Source: Sphingobacterium sp. LZ7M1 (GTDB lineage: Bacteria > Bacteroidota > Bacteroidia > Sphingobacteriales > Sphingobacteriaceae). From it: 64,000 nt of DNA. Below the pieces are notes generated by a model. It worked only from the letters and a program-made list of their open reading frames with translations, ran no database searches and had not been told where the DNA came from. Within the stretch, counting starts at the first letter, position 1. The number at the start of each line of letters is the position of its first letter. Both the position numbers and the translations under genes were made by a program. The DNA is taken from contig NZ_CP101134.1 in assembly GCF_024296865.1 (NCBI RefSeq), positions 3,224,001 through 3,288,000 of the forward strand, written 5' to 3'. Positions 1 through 9,498 of this stretch are shown piece by piece.

Positions 1-777
1 CTGCAAGCGCTCCCATCCCGAAGCAAATGCCTTAAGCACATTCTTTGCCCTGCGGTAACTGTTGAAGGTTAGTGGTGGCACCAAATAGATCTTGTTGTCG
101 CCGGCTTCTTTCATGGATTTTCTGTTGTACTGCTCGTATTTCAAGGGTACATCAATAAATTGATCATAGATGCGATGTATAGGCATGATCTGATAGTGCA
201 ATAACACCTCTTTCTGCGGGAGATGTTCATTGAGCAGGGCGGTAATACGCTGGGCTTTACCCAGGGAATAACAGCCCAAGAGGATATTGCTTCTGACATC
301 CAGTTTCATGATTTCGCAAACAGGATCTGGATGTTTGGTTTCTGGATTGGCGAAAGTCGTTTCGGTAATCAAAACTTCTGCCTCTACGATCTGAATAGGT
401 TCGCAGGTACGGTCTTCCTGCAACTTATAGTCGCCGGTATACAGGTACCTCACGCCTTTATAGATCATCATGATCTGTGCGCTGCCAAGGATATGACCAG
501 CGGGATATAGATAGATATCGACGCCATTGATCTGAAAAAATTCAGAAAATCTCTTGACATGATAAGAATCCAAAGCTTGTTTTGGGTAGCGGTACTGCAT
601 AATGGCGGCAGTTCCCGCAGTACAATAGATATTTCTATGGCCAGGGGACGCATGGTCACCATGGGCATGCGAAACGACGGCATGTTTGACCGGATATAGG
701 GGGTCTATATAGAAATCGCCATAAGAACAATAATATCCTTTATCTCTTTTTACTAGAAAGTCTTCAATAATCTGCAT
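1..777 (-). CDS. MBL-fold exonuclease (CPSF/YSH1-like, ligase-associated type), C-terminus off the left edge
   Basis: Metallo-beta-lactamase-fold nuclease of the type annotated in Bacteroidota as ligase-associated DNA exonuclease or RNA-processing exonuclease. The frame stays open for 259 codons to base 1, so the C-terminus is missing. The zinc motif HxHxDH is at H37, H39, D41 and H42; downstream 'GHILGSAQI' and 'YTGDYK' are the usual second and third metal-ligand regions of this superfamily. The start is ATG at 777, whose A is the last base of the coaE stop (TAATG), implying translational coupling. DNA versus RNA as substrate cannot be settled from sequence. No helicase or ligase partner lies inside the window. 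Confidence 0.8.
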   Translation of the reverse strand, partial: MQIIEDFLVKRDKGYYCSYGDFYIDPLYPVKHAVVSHAHGDHASPGHRNIYCTAGTAAIMQYRYPKQALDSYHVKRFSEFFQINGVDIYLYPAGHILGSAQIMMIYKGVRYLYTGDYKLQEDRTCEPIQIVEAEVLITETTFANPETKHPDPVCEIMKLDVRSNILLGCYSLGKAQRITALLNEHLPQKEVLLHYQIMPIHRIYDQFIDVPLKYEQYNRKSMKEAGDNKIYLVPPLTFNSYRRAKNVLKAFASGWERLQ

Positions 778-1373
778 TAGCTTGTTTTTCCTTGAATAAA
801 TTTCTGATGCAGTTCCATCACCTGCTCAATCAGGCTATGCTCATCATCGTTATAGACGATGCAATCGCTTAGCTTTTCCTTTTCCTCTGCGGGCATCTGT
901 TTATTTATCCTTCTCAGCACCTCTTCTCTGTCCACTTTATCGCGCTGTATCACCCTTTCGATCCGGAGATCCAATGGTGAAACCACCAGGATGGTGAAAT
1001 CCAAAGCTTTATAGGATCCGCTTTCAAATAAGAGTGCAGCTTCTTTGACACTATATATGGAAGTCTGGGCTGCTGCCCAATCTTCGCCATCCTTGATCAC
1101 GGCAGGGTGAACGATGGCATTCAGTTTTTTCAGTTCTTCGGCATCGCCAAAGACCCTTTTACCGAGCCATTCCCTATTGAGGCTACCGTCCTCAAAATAG
1201 ACCTCTTTGCCGAAAGTTTTCATCAGGGATTGACGGACCGCATCGTTCTTGACCATGATATCCTTGGCTTCCCTATCGGCATCATAGGTCGGTATGCCCA
1301 ATATCTTGAATATCTTGGTCACTACGCTCTTTCCGACGCCTATGCCTCCTGTAATCCCGATTTTTAAACCCAT
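777..1373 (-). CDS. coaE: Dephospho-CoA kinase
   Basis: Phosphorylates the ribose 3'-OH of dephospho-CoA with ATP, the last step of CoA synthesis in the cytosol. The 198-residue length is typical. Walker A GGIGVGKS is at residues 9-16, followed by the 'YDADREAKDI' region that carries the conserved Asp of the family, and a lid region around residues 140-150 (IQRDKVDREEVLRR). It lies one base downstream of the YbbR-domain gene and overlaps the exonuclease start by one base, so the three minus-strand genes form a tight operon. Identification is firm. Confidence 0.95.
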   Translation of the reverse strand: MGLKIGITGGIGVGKSVVTKIFKILGIPTYDADREAKDIMVKNDAVRQSLMKTFGKEVYFEDGSLNREWLGKRVFGDAEELKKLNAIVHPAVIKDGEDWAAAQTSIYSVKEAALLFESGSYKALDFTILVVSPLDLRIERVIQRDKVDREEVLRRINKQMPAEEKEKLSDCIVYNDDEHSLIEQVMELHQKFIQGKTS

Positions 1374-1374
1374 A

Positions 1375-2322
1375 TTATCTCCTTACAAAAAAATCAACAT
1401 TCTGAGGTTCTACGCTCAATACCTTGACATAATCAGGCATTTTGGTAATGATGACCGGTAAGCTGGAAACCTTATGGTCTTTCCAGGCATCCAGATCCAC
1501 CACCGCCTCAAAATCCCTAGAAGTATATTTATTATAATCTTTTACGGCCAACAAAATGGTTGCGCGAACCTTACTCGGCAATACGCGAACTGAGGTATAA
1601 CCCTTGCTGTTCTCCACTTTGATCGGCAGTTCGATCACCTTCTCCGTAATCTCTCCGACCGGTACGATCACTTCTGCAAAGGTCGGATAGATTGTAATGT
1701 TAGTTCTTTGCTGCTTATTCAAATAAGCGACGGTACGCACATCAGTATTGACATCTTTGCCTTTGATGGTATCGGTCTCCAGGTATTCAATACTTGCCAC
1801 ATCTTCCAATGGGCCCGTAATGGTAACATATTCGGGGTTGGTTCGGGTTTCGCCGATCACGCCGTATTGCCTTTGGAAAGTCAGGCTTTCTACGGCTTTG
1901 ACCGGAACCTTACGCTGGGTCTGTTTCGAGAAATCGAAGTAAAGGGTGTCAGGCGAAACGGCAACGACCTGCTTATCCGTAGGGAACTGTCTATTGATGA
2001 AACCGATCTGGTTACCAAAGACGATAAAGTTCCGTGATTTAAGCCCTGAAAGGTCGACCTGAATTTTTGCGGTATCGAGGTGCAAGCGTTCCATGAACAC
2101 CTTCCAGCCGGACATCTTGATCTTGACGGTTACCGTATCTGATTGAAGGGGATGGAAAGCTTTGTTTTCCGGCAAATTAACATAGGACATGCTCGCCTTT
2201 TTGGTGAAGGTATAATCACTGGAAATTGCAAACAAGGTCCAAGCTAAAAATGAAATGATGATACAACGCAGGAAAATGGATAATTTTCGACGTTGCACTT
2301 TGTTAATCCGCCTTAAAGCCAT
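1375..2322 (-). CDS. YbbR-domain (CdaR-like) membrane-anchored protein
   Basis: 315 residues with one N-terminal membrane segment (about residues 20-37, after a basic stretch RRINKVQRRK) and an extracytoplasmic part made of repeated YbbR-type beta domains, including the phrases 'VPVKAVESL' and 'PITVTGP'-like 'YVTITGPLEDVASI'. In Firmicutes, YbbR/CdaR proteins modulate the diadenylate cyclase CdaA; no cyclase gene is in this window, so that link is only familial. ATG at 2322 is chosen; an extension to 2349 would need TTG. A TAnnTTTG box ends only four bases before this ATG. It is the first gene of the ybbR-coaE-exonuclease operon. Confidence 0.8.
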   Translation of the reverse strand: MALRRINKVQRRKLSIFLRCIIISFLAWTLFAISSDYTFTKKASMSYVNLPENKAFHPLQSDTVTVKIKMSGWKVFMERLHLDTAKIQVDLSGLKSRNFIVFGNQIGFINRQFPTDKQVVAVSPDTLYFDFSKQTQRKVPVKAVESLTFQRQYGVIGETRTNPEYVTITGPLEDVASIEYLETDTIKGKDVNTDVRTVAYLNKQQRTNITIYPTFAEVIVPVGEITEKVIELPIKVENSKGYTSVRVLPSKVRATILLAVKDYNKYTSRDFEAVVDLDAWKDHKVSSLPVIITKMPDYVKVLSVEPQNVDFFVRR

Positions 2323-2326
2323 TCTA

Positions 2327-2334
2327 CAAATGTA
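2327..2334 (-). promoter_or_regulatory. -7 box of the ybbR-coaE promoter
   Basis: TACATTTG on the minus strand matches the Bacteroidota -7 consensus TAnnTTTG. It ends four bases before the ATG, which would give a leaderless or nearly leaderless mRNA. No convincing -33 TTTG is seen at the usual spacing. Confidence 0.45.
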
Positions 2335-2448
2335 ATATTTTGTGAGCAAAAATCACATTTTGACAGTAGCATGAGCTATCCGGCTCAAAAAGCGGAATCC
2401 TTAGCAAAAAGATGCCATTTTCAGCCGGTTTATTCTTAAAATATTACG

Positions 2449-2456
2449 TAACTTTG
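2449..2456 (+). promoter_or_regulatory. -7 box of purL
   Basis: TAACTTTG matches TAnnTTTG. It ends 36 bases before the purL ATG, leaving a short leader. No purine riboswitch fold is evident in the leader. Confidence 0.5.
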
Positions 2457-2492
2457 CAGAATAATTGAAGGACGTTCAAATTCACTTTAATA

Positions 2493-5400
2493 ATGATTCA
2501 TTTCTTCGTGAACCCATTGAACACAGTTTATGCTGTTCAAACCCAAAATGATTTATCTACTGAAGATATCTCCAAACTAAACTGGCTTTTCGGCAACTCT
2601 AAAAAACTCGACGAACAAACGCTTAACGACTACTATGTAGGTCCGAGAGCCGCTATGGTAACTCCTTGGAGCACCAACGCCGTAGAGATTACCCAGAACA
2701 TGGGAATCAGCGGGATTATTCGTATCGAAGAGTTTCAAAAGGTTACGGAAGATTTCAAGGATTTCGATCCGATGATTTCCCAAAAGTTCAGTGCCTTGAC
2801 TCAGGATATGTTTACCATCAACATCAGCCCTGAACCAATTTTGGATATCGATGACATCGAGGCTTACAACCAGTCGGAAGGCTTGGCATTGAGCCCTGAA
2901 GAGGTAGAATATCTAAACAAGCTAACTGAGAAGATTGGCCGTAAGCTGACGGATTCTGAGGTTTTCGCTTTCTCGCAAGCGAACTCTGAACACTGTCGTC
3001 ACAAGATCTTCAATGGTACTTTCGTGATCGATGGTGAGGAACAGCCTACATCCCTATTTAAATTAATCAAGAAAACTTCAGAGACCAATCCGAATGAGAT
3101 TGTTTCTGCCTATAAAGATAATGTAGCCTTTATCAAAGGTCCTAAAGTAACGCAGTTTGCTCCTAAAACAGCAGACAAACCAGATTTCTATGAAGAGAAG
3201 GATTTCGATTCGGTTATTTCATTGAAAGCTGAAACCCATAACTTCCCAACTACGGTTGAGCCATTCGCAGGAGCCGCAACAGGTTCGGGTGGTGAGATCC
3301 GTGACCGTCTAGCTGGCGGTCAAGGTGCACTTCCGCTTGCTGGAACGGCAATCTACATGACAGCCTATTCACGTTTGTTGAATGATCGCACATGGGAAAA
3401 AGCAATGGAAGAAAGAAAATGGTTGTACCAAACGCCAATGGACATCTTGATCAAGGCATCCAATGGTGCTTCTGATTTTGGAAATAAATTCGGCCAACCA
3501 TTGATCACGGGTTCTGTCCTTACTTTTGAACATGAAGAGGATGGTCGTAAGTTGGGGTATGATAAAGTTATCATGCAAGCTGGTGGTATCGGTTATGGCA
3601 AGTTGAACCAGGCCAAGAAACATGAGCCACAAGCTGGAGATAAGATTGTGATCCTAGGTGGTGAAAACTACCGCATCGGTATGGGTGGTGCAGCGGTATC
3701 CTCAGCGGATACAGGTGCATTCGGTTCAGGTATTGAATTGAACGCCATCCAACGTTCTAATCCAGAGATGCAAAAGCGTGCTGCCAATGCCATCCGTGCT
3801 TTTGTGGAAAGTGATGTAAATCCTATCGTTTCCATCCATGACCATGGTGCCGGTGGACACTTGAACTGTCTTTCTGAATTGGTGGAAAATTCTGGTGGTC
3901 TGATCGACTTGGATAAACTTCCGGTTGGAGACCCTACCCTTTCAGCCAAAGAAATCATCGGTAATGAATCTCAAGAACGTATGGGCTTGGTGATTGCAGA
4001 TGAGGATATCGAGAAATTGAAGACGGTTGCTGACCGCGAGCGCTCGCCAATGTACACTGTTGGTGATGTGACTGCTGATCATCGCTTCACTTTCGAATCA
4101 AAGAAAACTGGTGAGAAACCTATGGATTATGCCCTAGAGGATTTCTTTGGTTCTTCGCCAAAAACAATCATGAACGATAAAAAGGTACAGCGCAATTATG
4201 CTGACCTAGAGTATACTGTAAACGAGGTTCCTAATTACCTAAACCAAGTCCTTCAATTGGAAGCAGTTGCTGCTAAAGATTGGTTGACCAATAAGGTGGA
4301 CCGTTGTGTGGGTGGCCGTGTTGCGAAACAGCAATGTGCCGGACCTTTGCAATTGCCATTGAACAACGTTGGGGTGATGGCCTTGGATTACAAATCTAAA
4401 GAGGGTATCGCTACGACAGTTGGACATGCACCTTTGGTAGCTTTGGTTGATCCAGTTGCTGGATCGAGAAATGCTATCGGTGAAGCGCTTTCTAACTTGG
4501 TTTTCGCTCCTATCTATAATGGCCTGAATGGTGTTTCCCTTTCGGCAAACTGGATGTGGGCTTGTAATAACGAAGGTGAAGATGCAAGATTGTACCAAGC
4601 GGTACAGGGATGTTCTGACTTTGCAATCGAATTAGGTATCAATATCCCTACCGGAAAGGATTCACTTTCCATGAAACAGAAATATCCGAATGGTGAGCAC
4701 GTAATCGCTCCTGGAACGGTTATTATTTCTGCTGGTGGTAACTGTACCGACATCAACAAAGTAGTGGAGCCTGTATTGAAGAAAAACGCTGGTTCTATCT
4801 ATTATATCAACCTTTCTCAGGATAGCTTCAAACTTGGAGGCTCTACATTCGCTCAGGTATTGAACAAAATTGGTTCGGATGTTCCGACCATTCAGGATGC
4901 ACAGTACTTCAAGAAAGCATTTAATGCGGTTCAGGAATTGATCAACAAAGGTCAGGTTGCTGCAGGTCATGACATCGGTTCTGGTGGTTTAATTACTTCT
5001 TTATTGGAACTATGTTTTGCAGATGTGGATTTAGCTGCTGAATACGATCTATCTGCCTTGAACGAATCGGACAGTGTAAAAGCATTGTTCAATGAAAACA
5101 TCGGTCTGGTACTACAGGCGAAAGAAGATGCGGCATTTGAAAAAGCATTGGCTGAAGCGGGTGTTGAAGCTTTCAAAATCGGTAAGGCGATCAACGGTAC
5201 TTCCGTGAGCATCAAAAACAATGCGGATTCATTCAGCTTTGATGTGGCTGAAACCAGAGATACTTGGTTCAAGACTTCATACTTATTGGATCAAAAGCAA
5301 TCGAAAAACGGAACTGCTGACGCACGTTTCAAGAACTTTAAAAATCAGCCTTTGAGATATAGCTTCCCTGCTCAGTTTGACGGTAAAAAACCAGTGATTG

Positions 5401-6167
5401 ACGGAAGCAAAGCTCGTCCTAAGGCGGCGATCATCCGTGAAAAAGGATCAAACTCGGAAAGGGAGATGGCGAATGCAATGTTCCTTGCAGGATTTGATGT
5501 GAAGGATGTTCACATGACGGACTTGATCTCAGGTCGCGAAACATTGGAAGATATCCAGTTCATCGGTGCTGTGGGTGGTTTCTCGAACTCTGACGTTTTG
5601 GGTTCGGCAAAAGGTTGGGCAGGTGCTTTCCTTTACAATGAAAAGGCTAAGACTGCTCTTGAAAACTTCTTTGCTCGTCCTGACACCCTTTCTGTGGGTA
5701 TCTGTAATGGATGTCAGTTGTTCATGGAGTTGGAATTGATCAACCCAGAGCATGAGGTTCACGGTAAGATGCTGCATAACACTTCCCAAAAACACGAATC
5801 AAACTTTGTGTCGGTGAAGATACAGGAAAACAACTCGGTCATGTTGTCTACCCTTGCGGGCTCAACATTAGGTGTTTGGATCTCTCATGGTGAAGGAAAA
5901 TTCAATTTGCCAAACCAAGAGGATCAATATAACATCGTAGCGAAATATGCTTACGATCAATATCCACACAATCCAAACGGATCGGATTTCAATACGGCAA
6001 TGATGAGTGACAAAACTGGTCGCCACTTGGTAACCATGCCACACATCGAGCGTTCAGTTTTCCAATGGAACTGGGCAAATTATCCTGATGGTCGCAAAGA
6101 CGAGGTTTCTCCTTGGTTAGAGGCTTTCGTTAATGCCCGTAAATGGATTGACAACCAAAGCAAATAA
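2493..6167 (+). CDS. purL: Phosphoribosylformylglycinamidine synthase, single-chain large form
   Basis: Converts FGAR, glutamine and ATP to FGAM in de novo purine synthesis. At 1,224 residues this is the long fused form (N-terminal PurS-like part, two AIRS-like synthetase halves, C-terminal class I glutaminase), not the short PurL that needs separate PurS and PurQ. The glutaminase nucleophile is C1071 in GICNGCQ; the His and Glu of the triad are H1184 and E1186 in MPHIER. The synthetase half holds 'SVISLKAETHNFPT' and 'HDHGAGGH'. It is transcribed alone, with its own -7 box and a hairpin terminator immediately downstream. Confidence 0.96.
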   Translation: MIHFFVNPLNTVYAVQTQNDLSTEDISKLNWLFGNSKKLDEQTLNDYYVGPRAAMVTPWSTNAVEITQNMGISGIIRIEEFQKVTEDFKDFDPMISQKFSALTQDMFTINISPEPILDIDDIEAYNQSEGLALSPEEVEYLNKLTEKIGRKLTDSEVFAFSQANSEHCRHKIFNGTFVIDGEEQPTSLFKLIKKTSETNPNEIVSAYKDNVAFIKGPKVTQFAPKTADKPDFYEEKDFDSVISLKAETHNFPTTVEPFAGAATGSGGEIRDRLAGGQGALPLAGTAIYMTAYSRLLNDRTWEKAMEERKWLYQTPMDILIKASNGASDFGNKFGQPLITGSVLTFEHEEDGRKLGYDKVIMQAGGIGYGKLNQAKKHEPQAGDKIVILGGENYRIGMGGAAVSSADTGAFGSGIELNAIQRSNPEMQKRAANAIRAFVESDVNPIVSIHDHGAGGHLNCLSELVENSGGLIDLDKLPVGDPTLSAKEIIGNESQERMGLVIADEDIEKLKTVADRERSPMYTVGDVTADHRFTFESKKTGEKPMDYALEDFFGSSPKTIMNDKKVQRNYADLEYTVNEVPNYLNQVLQLEAVAAKDWLTNKVDRCVGGRVAKQQCAGPLQLPLNNVGVMALDYKSKEGIATTVGHAPLVALVDPVAGSRNAIGEALSNLVFAPIYNGLNGVSLSANWMWACNNEGEDARLYQAVQGCSDFAIELGINIPTGKDSLSMKQKYPNGEHVIAPGTVIISAGGNCTDINKVVEPVLKKNAGSIYYINLSQDSFKLGGSTFAQVLNKIGSDVPTIQDAQYFKKAFNAVQELINKGQVAAGHDIGSGGLITSLLELCFADVDLAAEYDLSALNESDSVKALFNENIGLVLQAKEDAAFEKALAEAGVEAFKIGKAINGTSVSIKNNADSFSFDVAETRDTWFKTSYLLDQKQSKNGTADARFKNFKNQPLRYSFPAQFDGKKPVIDGSKARPKAAIIREKGSNSEREMANAMFLAGFDVKDVHMTDLISGRETLEDIQFIGAVGGFSNSDVLGSAKGWAGAFLYNEKAKTALENFFARPDTLSVGICNGCQLFMELELINPEHEVHGKMLHNTSQKHESNFVSVKIQENNSVMLSTLAGSTLGVWISHGEGKFNLPNQEDQYNIVAKYAYDQYPHNPNGSDFNTAMMSDKTGRHLVTMPHIERSVFQWNWANYPDGRKDEVSPWLEAFVNARKWIDNQSK

Positions 6168-6190
6168 GTTGGAATAACGTAATAGTTAAG

Positions 6191-6226
6191 AAAAATCCCC
6201 ATGCCTTCAGCATTGGGATTTTTTTG
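6191..6226 (+). terminator. Rho-independent terminator of purL
   Basis: Stem AAATCCCCATGC / GCATTGGGATTT (one mismatch) around a CTTCA loop, followed by a run of T. It sits 24 bases after the purL stop and separates purL from aadS. Confidence 0.85.
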
Positions 6227-6252
6227 TTAACTTAAAATCTGAGGAAATGCCC

Positions 6253-7116
6253 ATGAAAGCAAGAGATGAAAAATTAGCAGCAATCAAGGCTTGGACCAGA
6301 AGCAATGAAGACATTCGAGCAGCATTGCTGACGAGCTCCTTGGTCAACCCCTTGGCTCCAGTAGATGATTTCTCTGATTTGGACATCGAGCTTGTTTTCC
6401 TTGATCCTACACCCTATCTAGAATCTAAGGATTGGATTGATCTTTTTGGAGATCCCCTGAATGTTTACGAGGAAGGAATTGAAGCCTTTGACGGGAAGCA
6501 TGCCATGAAGATGGTGCAATATTGGGATGGGGTAAAAGTTGATTTCAAGATCTATAGCGTGGAGCAATTTAAAGCTGAAGTATTGGCTGATGAACTTCCT
6601 GAGGATTGGGATATCGGTTATGAAATCTTGATCGATAAGGAAGGTCTTTGCAAAGGTTTACAGCATCCGAACTATGAGGTCAGTATTATCAAAGAACCTA
6701 CTGAAGAAGAATTCCAAAAGATCGTTGCGGATTTCTTTTGGGATGTGACCTATCTTCCGAAATGTCTGGTCCGTGGGGACCTGTTCTACCTCAAATTTAT
6801 GGTTGAAAAGATCATTCGGGTTGAATATTTTATTCCTATGATCGAATGGTATATTGGTAGTAGAAATCAATGGGACGTGACAACGAATAAGTATGGTCGA
6901 CTGTTCAAGAAATACCTAAACACAGCGGAATGGGAAGAATTGGGAGCAACTTTTGCCGGGGCGGATATGGAAGAAAACTGGATAGCCTGCGGCAAATTGA
7001 TCGATATCTTTGATAGAATGGCTCAAGCTGTTTCAAAGGTCCAAGGATACTTCTATGATCTGGATAAAGCTAATGCTACAAAAGAGTTTTTCAACATCCA
7101 TAATCCAAAAAAATAG
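6253..7116 (+). CDS. aadS: Aminoglycoside 6-adenylyltransferase, AadS type
   Basis: ANT(6)-family nucleotidyltransferase that adenylylates streptomycin. The length of about 287 residues and phrases such as 'LLTSSLVNPLAPVDDFSDLDIEL', 'GKHAMKMV' and 'TTNKYGRLFKKYLN' match AadS of Bacteroides and Chryseobacterium as I recall it. The SDLDIE acidic pair (metal ligands) is present; the GS that usually opens the motif in this superfamily is TSS, as I remember it also being in AadS. Start: ATG at 6253 is preferred because GAGGA lies seven bases upstream; ATG at 6247 is also in frame. No flanking mobile element is visible, so this looks like a resident chromosomal gene. Activity against streptomycin is inferred. 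Confidence 0.82.
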   Translation: MKARDEKLAAIKAWTRSNEDIRAALLTSSLVNPLAPVDDFSDLDIELVFLDPTPYLESKDWIDLFGDPLNVYEEGIEAFDGKHAMKMVQYWDGVKVDFKIYSVEQFKAEVLADELPEDWDIGYEILIDKEGLCKGLQHPNYEVSIIKEPTEEEFQKIVADFFWDVTYLPKCLVRGDLFYLKFMVEKIIRVEYFIPMIEWYIGSRNQWDVTTNKYGRLFKKYLNTAEWEELGATFAGADMEENWIACGKLIDIFDRMAQAVSKVQGYFYDLDKANATKEFFNIHNPKK

Positions 7117-7131
7117 TGCAAATAACTACCC

Positions 7132-7749
7132 TTATGTATCATAAGAGTAGTCATAGCCTATAACTTTCCATTTTCCATCAATCAATTCGAGAAAGTATAC
7201 AAAACCATGCCCGCACATTATTCCACAGTGGTAATAGGTGTGGATCAAAGCTTTTTTCTTATCAGCAGTGAACAGTGGCTTTTCGAAAGAATAGAATTCA
7301 ATGAGGTATGCCAAATTGTTATGTTTGCCGTTCTGTATTGGTTTCAAGATTTTGGACAACTTGGTATAGTTGGGGTAATCTTCAGTATCCAATAATTGGG
7401 TTTGATAGGCATTGAAATCTTTTATGTCACTGGATAGTTTCTCGGATGCCAACTCAAGAACAGATAGCTGAGACTTCATATCAAATTCGCTGCCTAAGCT
7501 GGAATTGTAGTATCCTCTCCCAAACTTAGGATCGTAGAATTTAAGATCTAAATTTTTATCAAGAACATACCTTGCTGTATCAAATTCAACCACCGCATCC
7601 ACAACCTTGGAGAATTCAGCTCCAATTGGGGAATAAGTCGGAAATACGCTTTCTAAGAACTCTTTCCCTGAGATATTATTTGTTTCCTTTTTCTGCCTAC
7701 ATGCCACCATCAATATGATTAGCAATGTATAAATCCCGAACCTTTTCAT
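7132..7749 (-). CDS. Lipoprotein of unknown function
   Basis: 205 residues with a short lipoprotein signal ending in lipobox LMVAC (Cys at about residue 17), followed by R-Q-K-K-E. The rest is soluble with no motif I recognise; near the C-terminus it has 'YYHCGIMCGHGFVYFLELIDGKWKV', a compact Cys/His patch (C, C, H) followed by a beta hairpin of the kind seen in NTF2-like folds. It stands alone, convergent with aadS (15-bp gap). No function can be assigned. Confidence 0.7.
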   Translation of the reverse strand: MKRFGIYTLLIILMVACRQKKETNNISGKEFLESVFPTYSPIGAEFSKVVDAVVEFDTARYVLDKNLDLKFYDPKFGRGYYNSSLGSEFDMKSQLSVLELASEKLSSDIKDFNAYQTQLLDTEDYPNYTKLSKILKPIQNGKHNNLAYLIEFYSFEKPLFTADKKKALIHTYYHCGIMCGHGFVYFLELIDGKWKVIGYDYSYDT

Positions 7750-7858
7750 AATCCTTACCTTTTGTATTGATATGATGAAAAAGTAAACAGGATTGCATAA
7801 AGTAGACGATGGATAAAAAGGAAATTCTATCCAACAGGGTAAAAATCCTTTTCTTCTT

Positions 7859-9457
7859 TTATCTCCTATTCAACCTGGATTCCTCTAAATCGAGATTATG
7901 TTCCAAGGACTTCAATATAGATTCGTCATAATTCTTTTCGCTGACCAAGGTATAGATTACATCCCTCCTCACATTGATCAGATCCTGCATCACCTGCTTA
8001 TACAGCCCCCTTTCATTCGCAATCTTGATCTTCGACTCGCTACTTAAGTTGGTGGCGGTAGATTCCAAGCTTCGTTTTAAGGATAGATTAATAGCTTTGA
8101 CGGTATTGCTTTCTTCGAGCTCTGTAGCATACTTAGTTTTCAGCAATTCCATTTCTTCCTTCACTAATCGATATCTGATAGCTTCTATCTGTGCCTCTTC
8201 TGGGATCTCTGATGACTTGCCATCGAGGTTGACCAACTTGATCAGCCATGGCAGACTCAAACCTTGCACGACCAAGGTTATCAAAATGACCACGAAGGTG
8301 ATGAATAGGATCAGGTTACGGTGCGGGAAATGCTGGCCACTGGAAGCATAGATCGGAATCGCCAAGGCAGAGGCTAAGGATACCACACCGCGCATTCCAG
8401 CCCAACCTAAGATCAATGGCATCTTCCATCCTGGTGATGGTTCTTTCTTACGGACCTTAGGAAATATCCTGGGAACATAATTGACGATGTAAATAAATGC
8501 TATACGGATTACAATGATCACCAAAGTGATGATCAGTGCAATTTCAATCGCCCAGGACGTGGATACGCTTTCTATACCATCAATGATAATGGGAAGTTCC
8601 AAACCGATCAATATAAACACAAAACCATTCAATAGGAATCCGACGGTTTCCCAGACCTCACGCGTCTGAATCCGGGTATTATAATCCATGTAGTCTTTGG
8701 ATCGATAGGAAAGGAACAATCCACCGGAAACCACGGCCAATACACCCGACCATTCGAAGTGCTCCGCAACGATGTACATTATGTAGGGCGCGATCAGGGT
8801 GATCGGAGTAGTTATGCTGGATGCTTTGGCAATGTATTTCAAGAAATAGAATAGGATATTGGCGATGACCAGTCCCACGCACACGCCCATAACGGCGAGT
8901 AAAAAAAATCCAACCACTGCTTCCTGCATGGTAAATGCACCGGTCATAATGACCGCCAAAGCCATCCGGAATACCGTTAGGGAAGCTGCATCATTGACCA
9001 AGCTCTCCCCCTCCAACAAAGTGACCCCACGCTTAGGCATGCTCACTCCCTTGAGGACAGAAGTTGCCGCAACAGCATCGGGAGGAGAAATAATACCGCC
9101 CAATAGGAATCCTAATGCAAGCGTAAATCCCGGAATTAAATTGACAGATAAATATGCAACAGCTATGGAAGTAACAAAGACAAGTCCGAAGCCCATGGTC
9201 AGGATAGACCTGCGGTTGCTCCAGAAACTATTCCATGAGGTATACCATGCTGCTTCAAATAATAGAGGCGGCAGGAAAACCAAAAACACCACATCGGGGT
9301 TTATACTGAACTCGGGTAATCCTGGAATCAGGGAAATCGCTAATCCACCAATTACCAACAAGATAGGATAGGATATCTTGAACCGCTGAGAAACTACAAA
9401 TAACATGGACATGAAAAAAAAGAGAATCATGACCAATAATATATTGGATTCGATCAT
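7859..9457 (-). CDS. CPA1-family Na+/H+ antiporter
   Basis: 532-residue inner-membrane antiporter of the NhaP/NHE type (monovalent cation:proton antiporter-1). Around a dozen hydrophobic helices fill residues 1-410; the ion-binding motif GESLVNDAAS near residue 150 holds the Asn-Asp pair characteristic of electroneutral CPA1 exchangers, and FLPPLLFEAAW matches the amiloride-site region of NHE proteins. The last ~120 residues are hydrophilic, charged and helical, a likely cytosolic regulatory tail. It is divergent from rlmF, with 41 bases between the two start codons. Exact cation preference (Na+, Li+ or K+) cannot be read from sequence. Confidence 0.9.
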   Translation of the reverse strand: MIESNILLVMILFFFMSMLFVVSQRFKISYPILLVIGGLAISLIPGLPEFSINPDVVFLVFLPPLLFEAAWYTSWNSFWSNRRSILTMGFGLVFVTSIAVAYLSVNLIPGFTLALGFLLGGIISPPDAVAATSVLKGVSMPKRGVTLLEGESLVNDAASLTVFRMALAVIMTGAFTMQEAVVGFFLLAVMGVCVGLVIANILFYFLKYIAKASSITTPITLIAPYIMYIVAEHFEWSGVLAVVSGGLFLSYRSKDYMDYNTRIQTREVWETVGFLLNGFVFILIGLELPIIIDGIESVSTSWAIEIALIITLVIIVIRIAFIYIVNYVPRIFPKVRKKEPSPGWKMPLILGWAGMRGVVSLASALAIPIYASSGQHFPHRNLILFITFVVILITLVVQGLSLPWLIKLVNLDGKSSEIPEEAQIEAIRYRLVKEEMELLKTKYATELEESNTVKAINLSLKRSLESTATNLSSESKIKIANERGLYKQVMQDLINVRRDVIYTLVSEKNYDESILKSLEHNLDLEESRLNRR

Positions 9458-9475
9458 ATTATCTTAATTAATAGA

Positions 9476-9483
9476 TATCTTTG
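9476..9483 (+). promoter_or_regulatory. -7 box of rlmF
   Basis: TATCTTTG matches TAnnTTTG exactly and ends 15 bases before the rlmF ATG, in the 41-base divergent gap shared with the antiporter gene. Confidence 0.5.
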
Positions 9484-9498
9484 TGCACAGTAAAAATA

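Noticed and set aside
223..683. ORFs on both strands inside the first 777 bases
   Set aside because: They are shadows of the MBL exonuclease, whose frame is open on the minus strand from 777 to the window edge and carries HxHxDH.
2457..2492. Purine or other riboswitch in the purL leader
   Set aside because: Only 36 bases lie between the -7 box and the ATG, too short for a known riboswitch.
6191..7131. aadS as a recent mobile acquisition
   Set aside because: No repeats, integrase, transposase or abrupt composition change are visible on either side.
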